Positions 59,909 to 64,000 of a DNA stretch of 64,000 nt are shown here, one piece after another. A program made the position numbers and the translations under genes. The stretch lies in the NCBI RefSeq assembly GCF_013375535.1, contig NZ_JABXJG010000002.1, positions 1,178,001-1,242,000 of the forward strand, in the 5' to 3' direction. Every line of letters begins with the position of its first letter. Within the stretch, counting starts at the first letter, position 1. Below the pieces are notes generated by a model, which saw only the letters and a program-made list of their open reading frames with translations, was not told where the DNA came from and ran no database searches. The DNA comes from Sphingobium sp. 15-1. GTDB taxonomy: Bacteria; Pseudomonadota; Alphaproteobacteria; Sphingomonadales; Sphingomonadaceae.

Positions 59909-61498
59909 CTAAATCTTCAGGTCAGCGGCAATGAGGTCGGATGCCTTTTCGGCGATCATGATCGTGGGCGTATTGGTATTGCCCGATACCAGGGTCGGCA
60001 TGATGCTCGCGTCGACGACGCGCAGCCCCTCCACCCCGCGCACGCGCAGCCGATGGTCCACCACATCGTCCGGGCCGGGACCCATCGCGCATGTGCCGAC
60101 AGGATGGTAGACGGTGGACCCCGCCGTCCGGGCATAAGACAACAGCTCTTCATCCGTCCGCAGGGACAGGCCGGGCATGGTTTCGTTCCCCCTGAACGGC
60201 GCCAGCGCCGGTTGAGCCACGATTTCCCGGCAGATCTTCAGGGCGTCGACCGTCACCCGGCGATCCTCTTCGGCGGCCAGATAATTTGCCCTGATGATCG
60301 GCGCTGAGCCCGGATCGGCGGAGCGGATGTGAATGGACCCCCGACTTTCGGGACGCATCTGCAATGCGGCGCAGGTCATGCCCGGTTCCTTTTCAAGCGC
60401 ATTGCTGTGCGGATTGCGCGATCCGGGGATGATGCCGATCTGGATGTCGGGACGGTATAGACCTGGTCGGGACTTCATGAAGGCCAGAAGCGCGCCGGGG
60501 GCGAGGGTGAGCAGCCCGTCCCGGAAGAGAAGGAATTTCGCAATTTCCTTGACCAGCGGCCAGCCCGATGCGCGCTGGTTGAGCGTTACTGGCTGACTTA
60601 CGCGGTAGGTCGCGAAGGCCGCATAATGATCCTGCAGATTTTCGCCCACGCGGGTCGCGGGATGGACGGGATCGATGCCGTATCTGGCGAGGATCGCCGG
60701 ATCGCCTATTCCCGAAAGTTCAAGCAGTTGGGGAGAATTGATCGCGCCGCCCGACAGGATGATTTCGCCGCGACATCGGATTGTGTGAACCGCGCCCTTC
60801 GACCGGCACAGGATGGCGCGCGCGCGTTTGCCTTCGAAAATGATCCTTTCCGCCAATGTGTCGGTGAAGACCGTCAGATTCTTGCGATGACGGACTGGTT
60901 TCAGATAGGCGACGGCGGACGATTGACGCAGGCCCGACCGTGTCGTCTTTTCGACATAGGCGTAGCCTTCCTGCTGGCCGGCATTGATGTCGCGCCCGGA
61001 AAGCCCCATGGACGACAGCGCGTCGCAAAATGCGTCCGAGATCAGGTCGGGCGGCGTCGTTTCGACATTTAGCGGCCCGCCCGTTCCGCGCGTTGGCGCG
61101 GCATGTCCATGATCCTCCAGCCGTTCGAAATAAGGCAGGACATCGTGCCAGCCCCAGCCATCGTTGCCGGTAGCCTTCCACCCGTCATAATCCTCTTGCT
61201 GGCCTCTGACGTGCATCAACCCGTTCAAGGCGGACGAGCCGCCCAGGACGCGGCCGCGCGGCCAGCCTATCCGGCGGCCCTCCAGTTCGGGCTCCGGCTC
61301 GGTTTCATATCGCCAGTCCAGCCGCTTGCTGCCGAGATTGATGACATAGCCGGCCGGGATGTGAATGAACGGATTTCTGTCCGGCGGCCCGGCCTCGATC
61401 AGTGCGACGGTGTGCCTCGTGTCCCGTGACAGCCGGTTGGCCAGCACACATCCCGCGCTGCCGCCCCCCACGATTATATAGTCGAATTCTGGACCCAC
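59909..61498 (-). CDS. GMC-family flavin alcohol dehydrogenase/oxidase 2 (529 aa)
   Basis: The FAD fold is IIVGGGSAGCVLANRLSRD; GMC signature 1 is GWPRGRVLGGSSALNGLMHVRG, signature 2 is SGGAINSPQLLELSGIGDP. The catalytic region is YHPVGTCAMGPGPDD and TLVSGNTNTPTIM. The start is GTG 61498 with a ggagag site. It is the first gene of the minus-strand GMC/ALDH/GMC group and diverges from TonB receptor 3. This resembles the peg gene order of PEG-degrading sphingomonads, but the choice of substrate (polyether or other alcohol) is not fixed by sequence alone. Confidence 0.92.
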   Translation of the reverse strand: MGPEFDYIIVGGGSAGCVLANRLSRDTRHTVALIEAGPPDRNPFIHIPAGYVINLGSKRLDWRYETEPEPELEGRRIGWPRGRVLGGSSALNGLMHVRGQQEDYDGWKATGNDGWGWHDVLPYFERLEDHGHAAPTRGTGGPLNVETTPPDLISDAFCDALSSMGLSGRDINAGQQEGYAYVEKTTRSGLRQSSAVAYLKPVRHRKNLTVFTDTLAERIIFEGKRARAILCRSKGAVHTIRCRGEIILSGGAINSPQLLELSGIGDPAILARYGIDPVHPATRVGENLQDHYAAFATYRVSQPVTLNQRASGWPLVKEIAKFLLFRDGLLTLAPGALLAFMKSRPGLYRPDIQIGIIPGSRNPHSNALEKEPGMTCAALQMRPESRGSIHIRSADPGSAPIIRANYLAAEEDRRVTVDALKICREIVAQPALAPFRGNETMPGLSLRTDEELLSYARTAGSTVYHPVGTCAMGPGPDDVVDHRLRVRGVEGLRVVDASIMPTLVSGNTNTPTIMIAEKASDLIAADLKI

Positions 61499-61723
61499 TG
61501 GCTGCTCTCCTAGCCTGACCCTAGGGGAGCCGGGAGGCGTGCGCTAACCGGGAGTGCAAAGATCATGAACGTGATGGAAGTTTTGCTTTGATAGCATGTG
61601 TCTTGCTGATGATGCCCGCAGGAAAGTAAGTAATATCCCCTAAAAATGACCGCTGATTAACATAGCCAATTAGACGGTATTCCATAGGCGATTTTTGGAT
61701 CGGCTTCGGAAAGGGGAGGATAT

Positions 61724-63970
61724 ATGGTAATTCACAAAACAAGTCTGCGCGCATTTCTGATGGGCACTGTGGTGTTTTCTGCGGCGGCCGTTCCGGCCCT
61801 GGCGCAGCAGGTGTCCGGTTCCGGCGACCGGGCGGCCATCGCCGATATTGTCGTGACCGCGCAGAAGCGGGAGCAGCGGCTTTCGGACGTTCCTGCCGCG
61901 ATCCTGGCGACGGCGGGCGATGAACTGGCGCAGCGCAACATCACGACCAAGGACCAATTGATGGCGTTGGTGCCGGATTTGAGGGTGACGTCAGTCACGG
62001 GCGGCCTAGGGCAAAATCTGTCGATCAGGGGCATCGGTCCTGCGAACAACTATAATCTCAACGTGCTCGTCCCCGTAGGCCTGTATCAGGACGAAATATA
62101 CCAGACGTTCACGACTTATCCGGGATCGCAGATGTTCGATCTCAGCCGCGTGGAAGTCCTCAAAGGTCCGCAGGGGACATTATATGGACGCAACACGACC
62201 GGCGGCGCGATAAACTTCATTTCCAACCAGCCAGGACTGCAAGGTGGACAGTATCATGGAAATATCAGTGTCGGATATGGAAATTACGACCGGTTGGAAC
62301 TGCGCGGCGCGTCCGACCTGACGCTGATCGACGATGTTCTGGGGATCAGGGTGGCGTTTCTCCAGACCCAGAGAAACGGCTATGTCAAAAATGTGGGGGC
62401 GACCGGACCGGACACATTCGGATCCGACAACACAACCGCGGGCAGGTTCCTTCTGGCCTATAAACCCACTTCCAATTTCAAGGCCACATTGGGTCTCTAC
62501 TATACGGATTTCAAAGGATCGATCCCAGCGGCCATTCCCGTTGGCGTGGCTCCGGGCGATGATGTGGGCTATTATTCCAGGGCTGGGCTTTCGAAATATG
62601 AAGCGGAACTGGATTTCTTCGCCCCGCATAGCGCCAGAAACTATTATGGCGGCCTGACCCTCAACTGGGACATGGGCGATGTGTCGCTGACGTCGATCAG
62701 TTCCTATGGAAAGGCCAAGGGACGGGTGTCGAACGATTGCGATTCAACCCCGGTCCAAATTTGCCGGTCGGACATTTTCCCGCGCACCGACCAGGCCAGT
62801 CAGGATCTTCGCATCTTCTATGACGCCGGGCCGCTTCAACTGACCACCGGCGTCAATTATGGATGGGACAAGTTCAAACAGATATTCAATGTCGGCTTCG
62901 GCACCACCTATTTGCGTAACAGTTATACGCAGATCCGTGATACCTATGGCATATTCGCCGACGTGACCTACGCGCTTTCCGATGCATTGGAACTGACCGG
63001 CGGCCTGCGCTACACGAAGGACAGCATCCAATTCAAGGATGCGCAGACGGAATTGGTGACCGGTTCTGTCAGCGGACCACCGACAGGATTCTTCACGATG
63101 CCGCTTCAGCCCACGGCGAAGCGCAAGACGGACGGCGTTACAGGCCGTTTCATCGTCACCTATGAATTCCTGCCGGACGTCCGCTTTTACGCCAGCTACA
63201 GCAAGGGCTATCGCGGCGGCGCATTCAACGGCGTGCAGCTTCTCAGCCCGATCGAGCTGAATTTCGTGGGTCCCGAAAAAACCCAGAATATCGAGGCGGG
63301 CATCAAGGGATCGCCCAATCCCATGATCCAGTTCGCGTTTGACGTCTTCTACATGAAATTGAAGAACCAGCAGGTGCAGAGCCTGATCAACATTCCGGCC
63401 TGTCCGACCTGCAACCCACCCACATCCGCAGCTGCCTATGCTGCGTTGGCGGGACTGAAGGGACGCAATTACGGGGCGGAGCTGGACCTTTCTATCAGGC
63501 CTTCGGACCGGTTGAAGCTCAGTCTTCAGGGAACATATTTGAATACGCGCTATGCGTCGGGGATCGACCAGCAGGTGTCCAATTTCAACGTGGGCGGAAA
63601 CAGGTTCCCCTTCGCACCCAAATTGTCGATCCGCAGCGGCATCGACATTGTCGCGCTGGACGATAGCGATTCCAAGCTGACGCTGACCGCAAATGCCAGT
63701 TATACCAGCCGTTACTGGTTTGATCCGGCGAATGGGAAGAATTCATTCCCCGGATTCTTCGCGTCGCGCGATGGGCAGAAGCAATATACGACTGTCGATG
63801 CGCGCATCCTCTACGAAATAGGCGATTTTGAAATTTCTCTCTGGGCGAATAATATTTTCGACAAATTCTATCTCATCGGCGGAGCCAATACCCAGGCGTC
63901 GTTCGGATCGGACCAGGTTTCGCTTGGTGCACCAAGAACATTCGGCGGTTCGATCGGCATGAAGTTCTGA
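61724..63970 (+). CDS. TonB-dependent outer-membrane receptor 3 (748 aa)
   Basis: A signal peptide ends near ALAQQ at about residue 28. The TonB box region is ADIVVTAQKREQRLSD. The plug has SIRGIGPANNYNLN, RVEVLKGPQGTLYGRNTTGGAINF and a barrel that ends in the terminal Phe of IGMKF. It is clearly distinct from receptors 1 and 2, with different plug loops (LFGRNATGG there, LYGRNTTGG here). A good ggggagg site precedes ATG 61724. It faces the GMC/ALDH group across 225 bp and is the probable importer for their substrate. Confidence 0.92.
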   Translation: MVIHKTSLRAFLMGTVVFSAAAVPALAQQVSGSGDRAAIADIVVTAQKREQRLSDVPAAILATAGDELAQRNITTKDQLMALVPDLRVTSVTGGLGQNLSIRGIGPANNYNLNVLVPVGLYQDEIYQTFTTYPGSQMFDLSRVEVLKGPQGTLYGRNTTGGAINFISNQPGLQGGQYHGNISVGYGNYDRLELRGASDLTLIDDVLGIRVAFLQTQRNGYVKNVGATGPDTFGSDNTTAGRFLLAYKPTSNFKATLGLYYTDFKGSIPAAIPVGVAPGDDVGYYSRAGLSKYEAELDFFAPHSARNYYGGLTLNWDMGDVSLTSISSYGKAKGRVSNDCDSTPVQICRSDIFPRTDQASQDLRIFYDAGPLQLTTGVNYGWDKFKQIFNVGFGTTYLRNSYTQIRDTYGIFADVTYALSDALELTGGLRYTKDSIQFKDAQTELVTGSVSGPPTGFFTMPLQPTAKRKTDGVTGRFIVTYEFLPDVRFYASYSKGYRGGAFNGVQLLSPIELNFVGPEKTQNIEAGIKGSPNPMIQFAFDVFYMKLKNQQVQSLINIPACPTCNPPTSAAAYAALAGLKGRNYGAELDLSIRPSDRLKLSLQGTYLNTRYASGIDQQVSNFNVGGNRFPFAPKLSIRSGIDIVALDDSDSKLTLTANASYTSRYWFDPANGKNSFPGFFASRDGQKQYTTVDARILYEIGDFEISLWANNIFDKFYLIGGANTQASFGSDQVSLGAPRTFGGSIGMKF

Positions 63971-64000
63971 AGACTTCGTCATCGGACATGGGCAGTCGAA

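Noticed and set aside
1..64000. CRISPR arrays, tRNA, rRNA, origin or partition genes
   Set aside because: No regularly spaced repeats, RNA-gene cores or replication proteins were seen on either strand by eye.

Overview
The window looks like an accessory catabolic region of an alphaproteobacterium of the order Sphingomonadales (Sphingobium, Sphingomonas or Novosphingobium type). The reasons are the high GC content, three large TonB-dependent receptors with sphingomonad-style plugs, many acyl-CoA dehydrogenases, Rieske oxygenases, an EthD-domain protein and GMC dehydrogenases, and the mixture of IS110, IS200 and IS630 elements. No rRNA, tRNA, CRISPR array, replication gene or housekeeping gene was seen, so whether it lies on a plasmid or in a chromosomal island cannot be decided. 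Genus and substrate are inference.

Layout. 0.6-3.9 kb is an insertion-sequence nest: an IS110 transposase, a broken IS200-type element with a perfect 28-bp hairpin, and a second IS110/IS1111 transposase. 4.4-10.2 kb is a minus-strand group: AraC-type regulator, kinase-like phosphotransferase, two acyl-CoA dehydrogenase (ACAD) subunits, a small membrane protein and an Htd2/mesaconyl-C4-CoA-hydratase-like dehydratase. 10.4-15.6 kb is a plus-strand operon of two SDRs, a DUF7064/7065-like protein, an ACAD10/11-like kinase and a zinc alcohol dehydrogenase. A minus-strand pair follows (aldo/keto reductase and a second DUF7064-like protein). 17.8-26.7 kb is a plus-strand run: Rieske oxygenase, ACAD, EthD protein, TonB receptor, two P450s and an alcohol dehydrogenase. 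An IS1111-like element (26.7-27.9 kb) precedes an ACAD-like/ACAD pair, a further ACAD on the minus strand and an MFS transporter gene broken by a frameshift. An IS630 element with clear ends lies at 33.27-34.42 kb.

34.8-46.4 kb holds a two-domain CaiB-type CoA transferase, an ACAD, an alpha/beta hydrolase, a second TonB receptor, a GST, an overlapping SDR/acyl-CoA synthetase/Rieske oxygenase operon, and a SnoaL-like protein. 46.5-50.2 kb has an aldehyde dehydrogenase and a second two-domain CoA transferase on the minus strand. 50.5-56.6 kb is the most striking part: a tight plus-strand operon of a LigJ-like hydratase, a LigB-fold extradiol-dioxygenase-like protein, three RraA/LigK-fold proteins, a RidA protein, a 2Fe-2S ferredoxin and an ACAD, closed by a strong terminator. 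56.7-64.0 kb holds two GMC oxidoreductases around an aldehyde dehydrogenase on the minus strand, facing a third TonB receptor.

How they may work together (inference): TonB receptors import a bulky hydrophobic substrate. P450s, Rieske oxygenases, GMC enzymes, alcohol and aldehyde dehydrogenases oxidise it to acids. The ligase and CaiB proteins make and shuffle CoA esters. ACADs, kinases and the Htd2-like dehydratase desaturate and hydrate them. The 50.5-56.6 kb operon resembles the lower part of a gallate/protocatechuate meta-cleavage route ending in pyruvate and an oxo acid. The substrate cannot be read from the sequence; a steroid-like, terpenoid or polyether compound would all fit. No thiolase, crotonase-type hydratase or ferredoxin reductase was seen, so the pathway must borrow functions from elsewhere.
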